Positions 16,744 through 26,223 are shown, numbered from the stretch's first letter. The stretch is 45,639 nucleotides of DNA from Acidobacteriota bacterium (GCA_021778845.1 JAJYBU010000031.1:1-45639), one strand, 5' to 3'. Numbers and translations: made by a program. Notes: a model not told the origin generated them from the sequence alone.

Positions 16744-19700
16744 ATGACTGCTCGAAACATCGATTCACCTAACCTGCGCAAATATTCCTTTCCCTCTCGC
16801 TTGTTTAGAGCGAAGGGCTGGATCAGCACGCTGGCCTTCCTCGCTGCTTTGCTCTCTGCTCCGGCAGTACTGGCACAGATCGCCGGTGAGGGCGCCATTG
16901 TCGGACGCATCACCGATCCTAGTGGCGCGGTTATTCCTGGCGCGAACGTCACAGCCACCGAGAACGCCACCCATGTCAGCACCTCCCGTATCGCAACGTC
17001 GACGGGTGTCTATTCTCTGACTCCCCTCCCGGTTGGCGAATATACCGTCTCCGTAGCTGCGCAGGGATTTCAAAAATCTGTGCAGGAGCACATTCAGGTC
17101 AATGGCAACCAGTCCGTGGGGCTGGACTTCAAGCTCACCGTCGGTAACCAAACGGAGACGTTGACCGTCACCACCGCACCTGCAGAGCTGCAGACCACGA
17201 ACGCCACCCTGGGCGAAGTCATGGACAATGCCACGTATGAGCAGTTGCCCTTGATCATGAACTCGGGCCCGCTCGACCCAACCGCCTTCGTAACCTTGAT
17301 GAACGGCGTCGCCCCGATTGGGCGCTCCGGGAGCTTCAACGGCGGCGGAGGCAGCGCGGGAAGAGTTGATGAAATCTATCTCGATGGCGTTCCCCTCACG
17401 CTGATCGACATGCAGGGTGACAACCGCAATGTGCAGTTGGGGGTCAGCCTCGATGCTGTGAATCAATTTCAAGTAGCAGTCAGCGGTCAGAGCGTCCAGT
17501 TTGACGGCTTTGGCGCAGCGAACTGGACCACAAAGTCCGGAACCAACCATTACCACGGTCAGGCCTATGTCGCTTTCCGCAACACCGCATTTGACGCATG
17601 GGGATATTTCGCAAAGGCAGCTACCACGACAACGCTGGTCAATGGCGTGCCGACAAAGGTCCAAATCCCCAAGCCGGCCGAGCATCAGGACGAAGAAAGC
17701 TTCTCGGGTGGCGGACCTGTCCGGATACCACATCTCTACAACGGGAAGGACAAGCTATTCTTCTTCGGATCGTATGTGCACTATCACCAGACTGTCGGCG
17801 TCAACCCTAGTCTCTATTCTGTCCCGACAAGTCTGGAGCGTGCCGGAAACTTTACTCAGCTAAGCGGCAATACCAAGATCTATGATCCCACGACCACGGT
17901 TTGTACCGCTGGTGATGCAAGCTGCACCAATTCGCAGTTCGTTACCGGCGGAGTTGGGAACGTGATTCCAGCAGCCGAGATATCACCGCAATCCCAGTAC
18001 CTGATGAGCTTCCTTCCGGCTGCGGACAATGACAACGTAACGCAGAACAATTTGCTGACTGGCATTCCGCAGGGCAACTCGAACTGGATTGTTGATGGCA
18101 GAGTCGACGCTCAGGTGACGCCCAAGCAGCGCATCTCCATCATCTCCGACACGGGCGTGCGCAACTTCCTGCCCTTTGAAACGGGAGCCACTACGCAACT
18201 TCCGATTCCATACGCTGGCGGCCAGAACGTCTCGGAGCATTTCACAGCGGATATCATCGAGGACAATTACGTAATTTCAAACAACGCGGTTAACAATTTC
18301 AGATACGCGTTCGTGCGTGGCTGGGGAGGCGCTGGAAGCCTTACCGAAGGTATCAAAAAGTATGAATTAAGCACAGCCGGCTTTGGCAATCTACCTCCCG
18401 GCGAGGCGTCGGATTCTTTCCCTCTGGTTAACTTCAACGGATTTGCAGACAATCCCACGAGGTGGAGCAGCGATGTAGGGTATCTGCAAAATGTGAACAC
18501 TTACGAGGCGGTGGACAACCTCATTACTACCCACGGCGATCACAACATCACCTACGGCGCTATCTTCCAGTGGCTCAACGAAAATGAGTCGAGCCATTAC
18601 ACCCCGACTGCCCCGCTGGACCTTTCCTATAGCAACGTCAACACGGCTGGGTACAACTCGTCCGGGCTGATCGAGAACACCAATAGCGGTAACCCTTTCG
18701 CCAGCTTCCTCCTGGGGGCGGTCAACGGCACAGGGTTCAGCATTCAGCCCTTCTCCACCTTGGGTGCACGCTATAAGGCGTTCTCTCCATATGTCGAGGA
18801 CAATTGGCGCGTGACTCAGAAGTTGACGGTGAACATCGGACTCCGCTGGGACCTCTACACTCCCTATGAGGAGGTGCAGAACCGCTGGTCGTTTATGAAT
18901 CCACATCTCATCAACCCTGCGACTGGAACCTATGGCGCGATCCAATTTGCGGGCAATGGTGTCGATAGTTGCGATTGCAGGACTCCGATCAAGACCTTTT
19001 ATCGCAACCTTGGGCCGCGGTTAGGCTTCGCTTACTCGCCGGGTACCAAGACCGTCATTCGCGGAGCGCTAGATATCCTCTATGCCCACGGTAGCGGAGT
19101 CGGCGGCGCTGGTGGAGCCAATAATGGCACTGGCCAGACCGGTCTCACGGCGAGCGCCGAATTCCCAAGTTCTGGTCAGCGGGGAGCCATCCCGGCTTTT
19201 TATATCAACAACTCTCCGGACTTTCAGGCATCGGGCATCTCAAATGTCAATCTGCCGGCATATAGTGCGCAGCCGTTCATCAACCCCATTGTCAACGCAG
19301 GCAACTACATCAACAGCGGTATCAATCCGCAGGTCAGCGCTGGTACTCCTGTCACTGCGCAAGGGGTCAGCTATGCGGACCCGATCGTCGGAGGACGAGC
19401 ACCTTACGACGTCACCTATAACCTGGGCGTGCAGCGGGCTATCAGCAACACCCTCACGGCTAGCCTCGATTTCACCGGCAGCGAATCGCATTTCATCTAC
19501 GGTGGTTCGCGCGGTGCGATCATCAATCAACTCGACCCACAATATGAGGTTCTTGGATCTCTCCTGAATCAACTGCCAGGCGCGACCGATGCAAAGACGG
19601 GCCAGACCTATTTACAGGATGCGCAGGCGGTGATTGGCGCGGGCAACATTGGCCTTCCCTACACCAACTTCGGCGGTCCTCAAGCTACGATCGGAGCTAT

Positions 19701-20574
19701 GTTGAAGCCTATGCCGCAATACGGCGGTATCTCCGATACCTTCGGCTACGTAGGCAACTCAGTCTATGAATCCGTTCAGTTTCAACTCCAGCAGCATCCG
19801 TGGCACGGCCTCTCCTACACCGTCAACTACACGTACAGCAAGGAAATGGACGACAGCGGAACGCACCGCTCCGGCTGGGCCATTCCTGGAAATGTGATGA
19901 CCGACGGAATTCCACGCAAACAAGGTCAGGCTGACCGTTCCCTCGGCACTGGCGACATTCCCCAGATGCTCCACATCTATGGAGTGTGGAATATACCAGG
20001 AACGCACCGCGAACATTCCTTCGTCAATGGGCTGACCAACGGCTGGAATATCTCCTGGATCTACAGCTACTACTCTGGCTCTCCCTTGGCGATTACTGCA
20101 AGTGGATGCCAGGTCATCGGGCAGGGAACCTGCATGCCGAGCTACAACACCGCCTATACCAAGTCTCCGCGCATCGGTGGTGGTTGGGGCAAGGGAATTA
20201 CTGCAGGCACTGCGGGCACTCACCCTTACATCGACGCGACCGCCTTCGTCATTCCCAATCAGACCTACCAGATTGGAAATCTCGCGAGGACGGCAGCCTA
20301 CCACCTCTTTGGGCCCGGCGGTTTCGATATTGATAGTGCAGTCAATCGCACCTTCAAAATCTATGGCGGCCTTGCTCTTACCCTTACCGCGACGGCTACG
20401 AACGTAACCAACGCCGTCCACTGGCGGATTGGCAGCACGACGGTGAACCCGGGACCTGTATCTACCCCCGGAGTCAACAGCATCGGAACCAATACCAAGA
20501 GCAGCTTCGGCACCATTAGCGGCCAGACCAACGCGGCCCGCGATTGGCAGTTCTCAGCAAAAGTCGTGTTTTAG
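16744..20574 (+). CDS. Oar-like TonB-dependent receptor with carboxypeptidase-regulatory domain
   Basis: A 1276-residue outer-membrane receptor of the large acidobacterial type, likely importing pectic oligosaccharides. A signal peptide (WISTLAFLAALLSAPAVLAQ) precedes a carboxypeptidase-regulatory-like fold ('GAIVGRITDPSGAVIPGANVTATENAT', 'GVYSLTPLPVGEYTVSVAAQGFQ', about residues 50-125). A plug-like region ('VDEIYLDGVPL') and a long beta-barrel follow ('APYVEDNWRVT'-type strands, 'NIGLRWDLYTPYEE'). It ends in the outer-membrane C-terminal aromatic (AKVVF). The ATG at 16744 has GGAGAG just upstream; an in-frame ATG at 16720 lacks one. The ligand is inferred from the following PL22 lyase and the surrounding pectin genes. 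Confidence 0.93.
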   Translation: MTARNIDSPNLRKYSFPSRLFRAKGWISTLAFLAALLSAPAVLAQIAGEGAIVGRITDPSGAVIPGANVTATENATHVSTSRIATSTGVYSLTPLPVGEYTVSVAAQGFQKSVQEHIQVNGNQSVGLDFKLTVGNQTETLTVTTAPAELQTTNATLGEVMDNATYEQLPLIMNSGPLDPTAFVTLMNGVAPIGRSGSFNGGGGSAGRVDEIYLDGVPLTLIDMQGDNRNVQLGVSLDAVNQFQVAVSGQSVQFDGFGAANWTTKSGTNHYHGQAYVAFRNTAFDAWGYFAKAATTTTLVNGVPTKVQIPKPAEHQDEESFSGGGPVRIPHLYNGKDKLFFFGSYVHYHQTVGVNPSLYSVPTSLERAGNFTQLSGNTKIYDPTTTVCTAGDASCTNSQFVTGGVGNVIPAAEISPQSQYLMSFLPAADNDNVTQNNLLTGIPQGNSNWIVDGRVDAQVTPKQRISIISDTGVRNFLPFETGATTQLPIPYAGGQNVSEHFTADIIEDNYVISNNAVNNFRYAFVRGWGGAGSLTEGIKKYELSTAGFGNLPPGEASDSFPLVNFNGFADNPTRWSSDVGYLQNVNTYEAVDNLITTHGDHNITYGAIFQWLNENESSHYTPTAPLDLSYSNVNTAGYNSSGLIENTNSGNPFASFLLGAVNGTGFSIQPFSTLGARYKAFSPYVEDNWRVTQKLTVNIGLRWDLYTPYEEVQNRWSFMNPHLINPATGTYGAIQFAGNGVDSCDCRTPIKTFYRNLGPRLGFAYSPGTKTVIRGALDILYAHGSGVGGAGGANNGTGQTGLTASAEFPSSGQRGAIPAFYINNSPDFQASGISNVNLPAYSAQPFINPIVNAGNYINSGINPQVSAGTPVTAQGVSYADPIVGGRAPYDVTYNLGVQRAISNTLTASLDFTGSESHFIYGGSRGAIINQLDPQYEVLGSLLNQLPGATDAKTGQTYLQDAQAVIGAGNIGLPYTNFGGPQATIGAMLKPMPQYGGISDTFGYVGNSVYESVQFQLQQHPWHGLSYTVNYTYSKEMDDSGTHRSGWAIPGNVMTDGIPRKQGQADRSLGTGDIPQMLHIYGVWNIPGTHREHSFVNGLTNGWNISWIYSYYSGSPLAITASGCQVIGQGTCMPSYNTAYTKSPRIGGGWGKGITAGTAGTHPYIDATAFVIPNQTYQIGNLARTAAYHLFGPGGFDIDSAVNRTFKIYGGLALTLTATATNVTNAVHWRIGSTTVNPGPVSTPGVNSIGTNTKSSFGTISGQTNAARDWQFSAKVVF

Positions 20575-20620
20575 CTTTTCCATCGATCACGTGTCTGCGC
20601 ACAGCGATACGTTCTACTAT

Positions 20621-20652
20621 GGCTGGTGGCATGGAGGTTCATGCCACCAGCC
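20621..20652. terminator. Perfect 13-bp hairpin between receptor and lyase genes
   Basis: The arms GGCTGGTGGCATG (20621-20633) and CATGCCACCAGCC (20640-20652) are perfectly complementary with a 6-nt loop. No T-run follows, so it may be a weak terminator, an mRNA-stabilising hairpin that sets different levels of the receptor and lyase, or an attenuator. Confidence 0.5.
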
Positions 20653-20693
20653 TATCCATTTACGCTAGCTAGCCAAGACTGGATGAGCTCTCC

Positions 20694-22076
20694 TTGAAAA
20701 CCACCGTGCTCCGTTCTTCATTGCTCTTCATAGCAGTTTCGATCCTTCCTCAGTCCGGGTTCGCGCAGGGATTTCCTCCCGCGAAAGACACTCGCACACC
20801 GGCGAATATGCCGACAGCCGCGGAGATTAGTAACCCGCCCAAGTCCTGGATCGACAAGGACACGGGCCACCGCATCATCAGGCTCACCGATGAGCCTGGC
20901 TCCGCGAGTTTCTACTTCAACGTAAATGCTTACACGCCCGACGGCAGCGAGATGGTGTATACGACGCCTGAAGGCATCTCTGTGCTGAACCTCAAAACCC
21001 TCAAGACGCGCTCTGTTGTCAAGGGCCACGTGCATACGCTCGTCGTCGGACATAAGACCCCCAGCGTTTTCTACACCAGGCCCATCGAAGGCTCTCCTGA
21101 ACCGACTACTCCAGCCCAGTATCGCAATACGCCGATGGCAATCTACGCCACCAACGTCGACACTGGTGCCACCCGGATGCTCGCCCGCGTGCCTCCTCAC
21201 GCTAATCTCGTGACGGTCAACGCCGATGAGACGCTGGCTGCCGGAACCTATGACGAGCAGGACCGGCCCGCCGATCAGTATGGTCACAACGCCGGGAAGC
21301 CATCCGCCCCAGGAACGTCGCAGACCAGCCCGCTCGATCAGCCCGCCAACAAGGGCGAGATGATGGAGCGCCGCCTCGCCGCTCGTATCCCTCTCGTGCT
21401 CTTTACCATTGATCTCACGGGCAGCGGAAAAGTGACGAAACTCCTGCACTCCACCGACTGGGTCAACCACCTGCTCTTCTCCCCCAGCGATCCGACCGTG
21501 CTGATGTACTGCCATGAAGGACCGTGGCAAAAAGTCGATCGCATCTGGACGATTCACACCGACGGCACTGGCAACCAGCTCATGCACAAGCGCACCATGT
21601 TCATGGAGATCGCAGGCCATGAATTCTGGGGATGGGATGGCGACACGGTCTACTACGATCTACAGACGCCCAAGGGCGAAGACTTCTGGCTCGCGTCGAT
21701 GGATCTCAAGACAGGAGAGCAGATCTGGCGTCACATGGACCGCAATCAATGGTCGATCCACTTCAACGTCAGCCCCGACAAGACAATGTTCGCGGGTGAT
21801 GGAGGCGATCCTGGCCAGGTGGCCCATGCACCCGACGGCGAATGGCTCTATCTTTTTCGCCCAGAGATGCCCAGACAGACGGATGGCATCAATCAGAAAG
21901 ACTTTATCCAACCGCGTGTTTTTCGAGCAGAAAAGCTAGTTAATATGTCGAAGCATAATTACAGACTCGAACCGAACGTGAGCTTCACGCCCGATGAGAA
22001 GATGATTATCTTCCGCTCAAATATGTTCGGTCCTACCTATGTGTTTGGTGTGGAGATAGCTCCGGCCGCCAAGTAG
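20694..22076 (+). CDS. Oligogalacturonate lyase (PL22)
   Basis: A 460-residue seven-bladed beta-propeller lyase that splits short galacturonate oligomers by beta-elimination to 5-keto-4-deoxyuronate products. Family features include 'SWIDKDTGHRIIRLTDEPGSASFYFNVNAYTPDG', 'HEGPWQKVDRIWTI', 'MEIAGHEFWGWDGDTVYYD' (His309, candidate metal ligand) and 'NQWSIHFNVSPDKTMFAGDGGDP' (Gln352, His356). Unlike the cytoplasmic enterobacterial enzymes it has a signal peptide (VLRSSLLFIAVSILPQSGFAQ), so it acts in the periplasm. The start is TTG at 20694, with GGATGAG upstream; the nearby ATG at 20683 is out of frame and stops at once. It follows the TonB receptor by 119 bp, consistent with processing imported oligomers. 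Confidence 0.9.
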   Translation: MKTTVLRSSLLFIAVSILPQSGFAQGFPPAKDTRTPANMPTAAEISNPPKSWIDKDTGHRIIRLTDEPGSASFYFNVNAYTPDGSEMVYTTPEGISVLNLKTLKTRSVVKGHVHTLVVGHKTPSVFYTRPIEGSPEPTTPAQYRNTPMAIYATNVDTGATRMLARVPPHANLVTVNADETLAAGTYDEQDRPADQYGHNAGKPSAPGTSQTSPLDQPANKGEMMERRLAARIPLVLFTIDLTGSGKVTKLLHSTDWVNHLLFSPSDPTVLMYCHEGPWQKVDRIWTIHTDGTGNQLMHKRTMFMEIAGHEFWGWDGDTVYYDLQTPKGEDFWLASMDLKTGEQIWRHMDRNQWSIHFNVSPDKTMFAGDGGDPGQVAHAPDGEWLYLFRPEMPRQTDGINQKDFIQPRVFRAEKLVNMSKHNYRLEPNVSFTPDEKMIIFRSNMFGPTYVFGVEIAPAAK

Positions 22077-22118
22077 CACAGGTGGTCGAGCCGAACCCAT
22101 GCATGTCACTGGAAGATT

Positions 22119-22150
22119 GTGCCCGCGCTGGATCGTCCCGGCGCGGGCAC
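22119..22150. terminator. GC-rich hairpin between convergent lyase and rhaT genes
   Basis: GTGCCCGCGCTGG (22119-22131) pairs with CCGGCGCGGGCAC (22138-22150) with one G-U wobble and a 6-nt loop, placed between convergent genes. The following GGTTTGTTGG is only a poor T-tract, so termination efficiency is uncertain. Confidence 0.55.
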
Positions 22151-22166
22151 GGTTTGTTGGGCCAAG

Positions 22167-23348
22167 CTACATGTGGGCGGTGATCGGGGCAGTCTCGTTC
22201 GCTTTAAGATAGTTCCCGTACCCTACAACGACGGTGGAACTCACGAGAAGGAAGAGACCTGCAGCAACTAGCAGCCTGGTGCGTCGACTGGTGCCTCGCC
22301 ATTCCTTCAGCGCCAGCCCCCACAGCGTAGCGAAGAGGATGATGGAAGCCATGTGCAGCGTCCAACTGGAGAAGTCATATTTCCCCATCTTCGTCTGTCC
22401 CATGGAATAAAAGAAAAATTGAAAGTACCAGATAACGCCTGCTAAAGCTGCGAATAAATAGTTGGAGACCAGCGCGCTGGGGGTAAGCCGCAGGTGCTGA
22501 GTCGCATCGCGCGGATCAAAGTCGGCGATGGTTTCGCCAGACGGCGCTCCGGCCCGCATAGGATTAATTCCGGTCTCGCCCATGAATTGCCCCGCGGACC
22601 TATTCTTGAGAATAAGAATGACTGACCAGATAAAGTTAGTGAAAAATCCTCCCCACAATACAACGATGAGGATCGGCAGATTCTGCCAGAGATCAAGGTC
22701 GTGGTGCGCAAGCAGTGTGGATTTGGCGATCTCTCCAATGGGTGCTCCTGCCTTCAATCCAAAGGCGAAGAAAGAACTCATAATGCCGGCAAAGATTGCC
22801 ACCGCAATGCCTTTGCCAAATGAAAAGTCCAACTCGCCAGCCTCAACCTTCTCCTCAGGCGTAATCTCTCTTTCTTTTGACAGTCCCGCAAGACCATTGA
22901 CGGCGACCGCGATCAGGCAAAGCAAAACTCCAGCAAGGATAATCTGCCCCGAAGCCTCATGTACGATGGTGTGAATCGACCCATCATAGATCGGTGGAAT
23001 CAGCGTTCCAAATGCCGTGCAAAGACCAAGCGCGATGGCATACCCCAGTGCGATTCCCAGGTAGCGAATGGCGAGTCCAAACGTAAGGCCTCCCATCCCC
23101 CACAGCGCTCCCCACAGCAGCGCATAGTAGATGCTGGACCGCGGTGCGGAATGCAGCACCATGGATAGATTCGGAACCAGCAATCCTGCAAGAACGACCG
23201 GGGCCACAATCCAGGCGGCGAACCCCTGGATCAGCCAGTAGACCTCCCACGACCAGCGCTTGATTCCTCGAAAGGGGATGAAGTTTGTGGCGGAGGCGAA
23301 TCCGCCGATCCAGTGATAGATCACACCAATAAAAGGATTCGGTCCCAC
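22167..23348 (-). CDS. rhaT: L-rhamnose-proton symporter
   Basis: A 393-residue inner-membrane transporter of the RhaT (DMT superfamily) type that imports L-rhamnose with protons. The start 'FIGVIYHWIGGFASATNFIPFRGIKRWSWEVYW' matches the RhaT opening in which 'K.WSWE' is characteristic. About ten hydrophobic helices follow, with 'WGALWGMGGLTFGLAIRYLGIALGYAIALGL'. The protein is about 50 residues longer than E. coli RhaT, mainly in the central loop. The start is GTG with GAGGG just upstream; an in-frame TGA two codons earlier excludes extension. It is transcribed divergently from rhaI, so one control region can switch both transport and catabolism. Confidence 0.93.
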   Translation of the reverse strand: MGPNPFIGVIYHWIGGFASATNFIPFRGIKRWSWEVYWLIQGFAAWIVAPVVLAGLLVPNLSMVLHSAPRSSIYYALLWGALWGMGGLTFGLAIRYLGIALGYAIALGLCTAFGTLIPPIYDGSIHTIVHEASGQIILAGVLLCLIAVAVNGLAGLSKEREITPEEKVEAGELDFSFGKGIAVAIFAGIMSSFFAFGLKAGAPIGEIAKSTLLAHHDLDLWQNLPILIVVLWGGFFTNFIWSVILILKNRSAGQFMGETGINPMRAGAPSGETIADFDPRDATQHLRLTPSALVSNYLFAALAGVIWYFQFFFYSMGQTKMGKYDFSSWTLHMASIILFATLWGLALKEWRGTSRRTRLLVAAGLFLLVSSTVVVGYGNYLKANETAPITAHM

Positions 23349-23612
23349 ATGCCCTCATTGAATTCAGGATGTACTAACTCGTGCGAAGTGGCTACTATCC
23401 TATCTGACCAAACACATGGTTGGAAATATGCTCCCTATTGAATTATTATCCCGATGCCGATGGAAAGCATCTTCTGGCACCCGGTCGCACCCAGGTTCTC
23501 AAAGCCTGACCGCTTCGGTGCTTCCATGCCGATTTCGTTGCATGTTTCCAGAAGTTTCAATACGGAGTATATTTCTAGAACGTGTAGTTTGCATCCTGGA
23601 GGATGAGCCAAC
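23349..23612. promoter_or_regulatory. Divergent rhaT-rhaI control region
   Basis: These 264 bp contain no gene. They must hold the promoters of both rhaT and rhaI and probably the operator of the hybrid regulator encoded downstream. I could not identify a convincing palindrome. TTGCATG (about 23537) and TATATT (about 23568) lie upstream of rhaI; GGAGGATGAG before the rhaI ATG is its ribosome binding site. Confidence 0.4.
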
Positions 23613-24806
23613 ATGCCGAGCAACGCTGAACGTGCTTCAGAGAGGGTCTGGACGGCCCTGGATGAATTTAGGATCGAACTTCCGTCCTGGGGCTTCTCCA
23701 ATACCGGCACCCGATTTGGAAAGTTTGTGCAGGCCGCAGCAGCTACTACTGTAGAAGAAAAGTTCTGTGACGCCGCACAGGTCCATGCTCTCACCGGCGC
23801 CAGCCCAACCGTCGCACTGCACGTCCTCTGGGACCTTCCCGGCGGCAGCTCCGACGTGCCCGCCATCAAGGCTCTTGAGAAACAATATGGAGTTAAGGCC
23901 GGTTCCATCAATCCGAATCTGTTTCAGGATCAGGAGTATAAGTACGGCTCGATCGCGAACCCCAGCTCCGACATTCGTCAACGCGCACTGACCCACTTGC
24001 TCGACTCCGTTGAGATTGGCCATGCGTTGGGGTCGCGCGATCTGTCCCTGTGGATAGCGGACGGTTCAAACTATCCCGGAACCCAAAGCATCCGCAACCG
24101 AATTGGCTGGATGGAAGAGGTGCTCGCCACCACACACGCAGCGCTCAACGAGAACCAACGCATGCTCGTGGAATACAAGCCCTTCGAGCCGTGCTTCTAC
24201 CACACTGATATCGCGGATTGGGGTATGGCGCTTGAGTTGGCCCGTCGAGCAGGCCCTAAAGCGAAGGTGCTCGTCGATACCGGGCATCACTATCAGGGAA
24301 CGAATATTGAGCAGATCGTCGCATGGCTCTTACACCTCGGGGCGCTCGGCGGCTTCCACTTCAACGATCGCAAGTATGCGGATGACGACCTGACCCTCGG
24401 CTCCATCGACCCCTACCAGGTCTTCCGCATCTTTCACGAAATACTCAACGCCAGTCCGGAGGAGCGCACCAGCATCGCCTTCATGATCGACCAGAGCCAT
24501 AACCTCAAGGGCAAGGTTAAAGCGATGATCCAGACCGTCGTCACAGCGCAGGAGCTCTACGCGAAGGCCGCGCTCGTTGATCGCGAGTTGCTCGCACAGT
24601 TGCAGCAGGGCTGTGCTCTGGTCGAAGCAGAGGAATGTTTCCGCACCGCCTTCTGGCAGGACGTGCGGCCCATCGTTCGTGAGTGGAGGCAAGCCCGCGG
24701 ACTGCCCGCCGACCCACTCAAGGCCCTTGCGGAAAGTGGCTACATCGAAAAAATTACGCGGGAACGCGCAAGCAGAAACTCTGGTGCGGCAGGCAGTTAC
24801 GCATGA
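23613..24806 (+). CDS. rhaI: L-rhamnose isomerase, TIM-barrel (RhaI) type
   Basis: A 397-residue xylose-isomerase-like TIM barrel that converts L-rhamnose to L-rhamnulose. It is the Pseudomonas stutzeri-type enzyme, not E. coli RhaA. Metal-site patterns are 'LVEYKPFEP' (Glu187), 'VLVDTGHHYQG' (Asp222, His225), 'GGFHFNDRKYADDD' (His249) and 'HVLWD' with substrate-site Trp/Asp. The strand 'DLSLWIADGSNYPGTQ' is also typical of rhamnose isomerases in this group. The ATG follows GGAGGATGAG. It heads the plus-strand rhamnose run rhaI-regulator-aldolase/dehydrogenase-rhaB and is divergent from rhaT. Confidence 0.92.
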   Translation: MPSNAERASERVWTALDEFRIELPSWGFSNTGTRFGKFVQAAAATTVEEKFCDAAQVHALTGASPTVALHVLWDLPGGSSDVPAIKALEKQYGVKAGSINPNLFQDQEYKYGSIANPSSDIRQRALTHLLDSVEIGHALGSRDLSLWIADGSNYPGTQSIRNRIGWMEEVLATTHAALNENQRMLVEYKPFEPCFYHTDIADWGMALELARRAGPKAKVLVDTGHHYQGTNIEQIVAWLLHLGALGGFHFNDRKYADDDLTLGSIDPYQVFRIFHEILNASPEERTSIAFMIDQSHNLKGKVKAMIQTVVTAQELYAKAALVDRELLAQLQQGCALVEAEECFRTAFWQDVRPIVREWRQARGLPADPLKALAESGYIEKITRERASRNSGAAGSYA

Positions 24807-24950
24807 GAGACCGGTTGTGAGTGCACTCCTGGGTGAGACGCATTCTGGGAGCAGGAATGTATTTCTCCTGTCGCCCGAGAGTTCATTAGGGAAATATAGA
24901 GGATATATTGGATAGTGGTTCAGCTTCTACCCGGTGCAGGCAGGTAAAAC

Positions 24951-26045
24951 ATGGCAGCGCGCAAGACGACGAAACGGCTCTATCTTATCCCGGTGCTCTC
25001 CAAGGCGCTCGATATCCTTGAACTTCTCCAGGCTGAGAACGAGCCGATGACGCTGGAGTCGATTCATCAGAGAACACGCATCTCAAAGACGACCGTATAT
25101 CGCGTTTTGAAGACGTTCGTGCATCGCGGATATCTATCCCAGGCGTCCGATGGCATGTATCGTCATGTGTCCGGCCCCAAGAAGCTGCGCTTTGGCTTTG
25201 GCGGACAGAGCGCCGATATGCCATTCTCTGTAGAGGTCACTGAGAGTCTGAAAGCCGCGGCCATGGCGGTTGGTGTTGACCTGTTCATCCTCGACAATTG
25301 TTACGACGCAGCTACCGCCGTGCGCAACGCCGAGGAGTTCATCAAGAATAAGGTGGATCTCGTCATCGAGTTTCAGGTCGAGCAGGACGTTGCTCCTGTC
25401 ATCGGCGACAAGATCGCTGCAGCCAATATTCCTCTCATCGCCATCGATATTCCGCATCCGCACGCAACCTACTTTGGCGTGGATAACTACCGCCTCGGGC
25501 TGGAGGCCGGCGAAGAGTTGGTAGCCCATGCCATCAATCGCTGGGGCGGCAAGGTGGATTGGGTCATTGGCCTGGATCTCCAGGAGGCAGGCCAACTCGT
25601 TCAGAGCCGCATTACAGGAGCTTTCGAAGGCGTGCGCAATGGACGGCCCGATCTACCTGTCGAACTCTTCGTGCGAATCGACGGACGTGGTCTCCGCGAG
25701 AAGAGCCGAAAACTGATCTCGGAGTTTCTTGATCGTCATCCCAAAGATAAACATATTTTGATCGCAGCAGCGACCGATTCAAGTGCCCTCGGTGCAGTGG
25801 ACGCCGCACGTGAGCAAAAGCGTGAGAAGCATGTTGCCATTGTTGGCCAGGATTGCATTGCGGAAGCCATCACCGAAATGCAGGCCGATAAATCTCCGCT
25901 CATCGGTTCGGTCTCCCATGAGACCAGTTCATACGGTCCGAGCCTGATGAACCTCGGATTGTCGCTGCTGCGAGGCCAGACCGTTCCACCCTACAACTAC
26001 GTCACTCATAAGATGGTGACGCGCACATCGCTGCTTTCAAGCTAG
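24951..26045 (+). CDS. Hybrid transcription regulator: IclR-type HTH plus periplasmic-binding sugar sensor
   Basis: A 364-residue regulator. Residues about 12-75 form an IclR-type winged helix ('PVLSKALDILELLQAENEPMTLESIHQRT', 'ISKTTVYRVLKTFVHRGYLSQ'). Instead of an IclR effector domain, residues about 88-364 form a type I periplasmic-binding fold as in LacI regulators and ribose-binding proteins ('VDLFILDNCYDAATAVRNAEEFI', 'VDLVIEFQVEQDVAPVIGDKI', 'IPLIAIDIPHP', 'GVDNYRLGLEAGEEL', 'VAIVGQDCIAEAI'). No signal peptide is present, so it senses a cytoplasmic sugar. Its place between rhaI and the aldolase gene suggests local control of rhamnose genes, perhaps with L-rhamnose or rhamnulose as effector; that is inference. 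Confidence 0.88.
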   Translation: MAARKTTKRLYLIPVLSKALDILELLQAENEPMTLESIHQRTRISKTTVYRVLKTFVHRGYLSQASDGMYRHVSGPKKLRFGFGGQSADMPFSVEVTESLKAAAMAVGVDLFILDNCYDAATAVRNAEEFIKNKVDLVIEFQVEQDVAPVIGDKIAAANIPLIAIDIPHPHATYFGVDNYRLGLEAGEELVAHAINRWGGKVDWVIGLDLQEAGQLVQSRITGAFEGVRNGRPDLPVELFVRIDGRGLREKSRKLISEFLDRHPKDKHILIAAATDSSALGAVDAAREQKREKHVAIVGQDCIAEAITEMQADKSPLIGSVSHETSSYGPSLMNLGLSLLRGQTVPPYNYVTHKMVTRTSLLSS

Positions 26046-26223
26046 AGGTCTCGAACAGTCCCCATACTCGGATTCCGCCCTGCCAGCGGGTTATACCCAT
26101 CGAGGCACTTCGCTACCGCGTGGAAAAGCAATTCTAAATTCATATTCGAAATAGTTGCCGTATTGGTTGAACCTGTGGAATGATAGGGGAGACTCGCTTG
26201 GCGGAAAGGAATAGGAATTCAAC

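Noticed and set aside
16765..17733. A 322-codon minus-strand frame inside the TonB receptor gene
   Set aside because: It is antisense to the conserved N-terminal and plug region of the receptor and arises from the codon bias of the real gene.
20718..21620. A 300-codon minus-strand frame inside the lyase gene
   Set aside because: It is antisense to a well supported PL22 gene; the translation is low-complexity and lacks any domain pattern.
23400..23612. A possible operator in the rhaT-rhaI region sharing ACCAAACAC with the TonB receptor leader
   Set aside because: The shared string is short, not palindromic and placed differently in the two regions; chance cannot be excluded.
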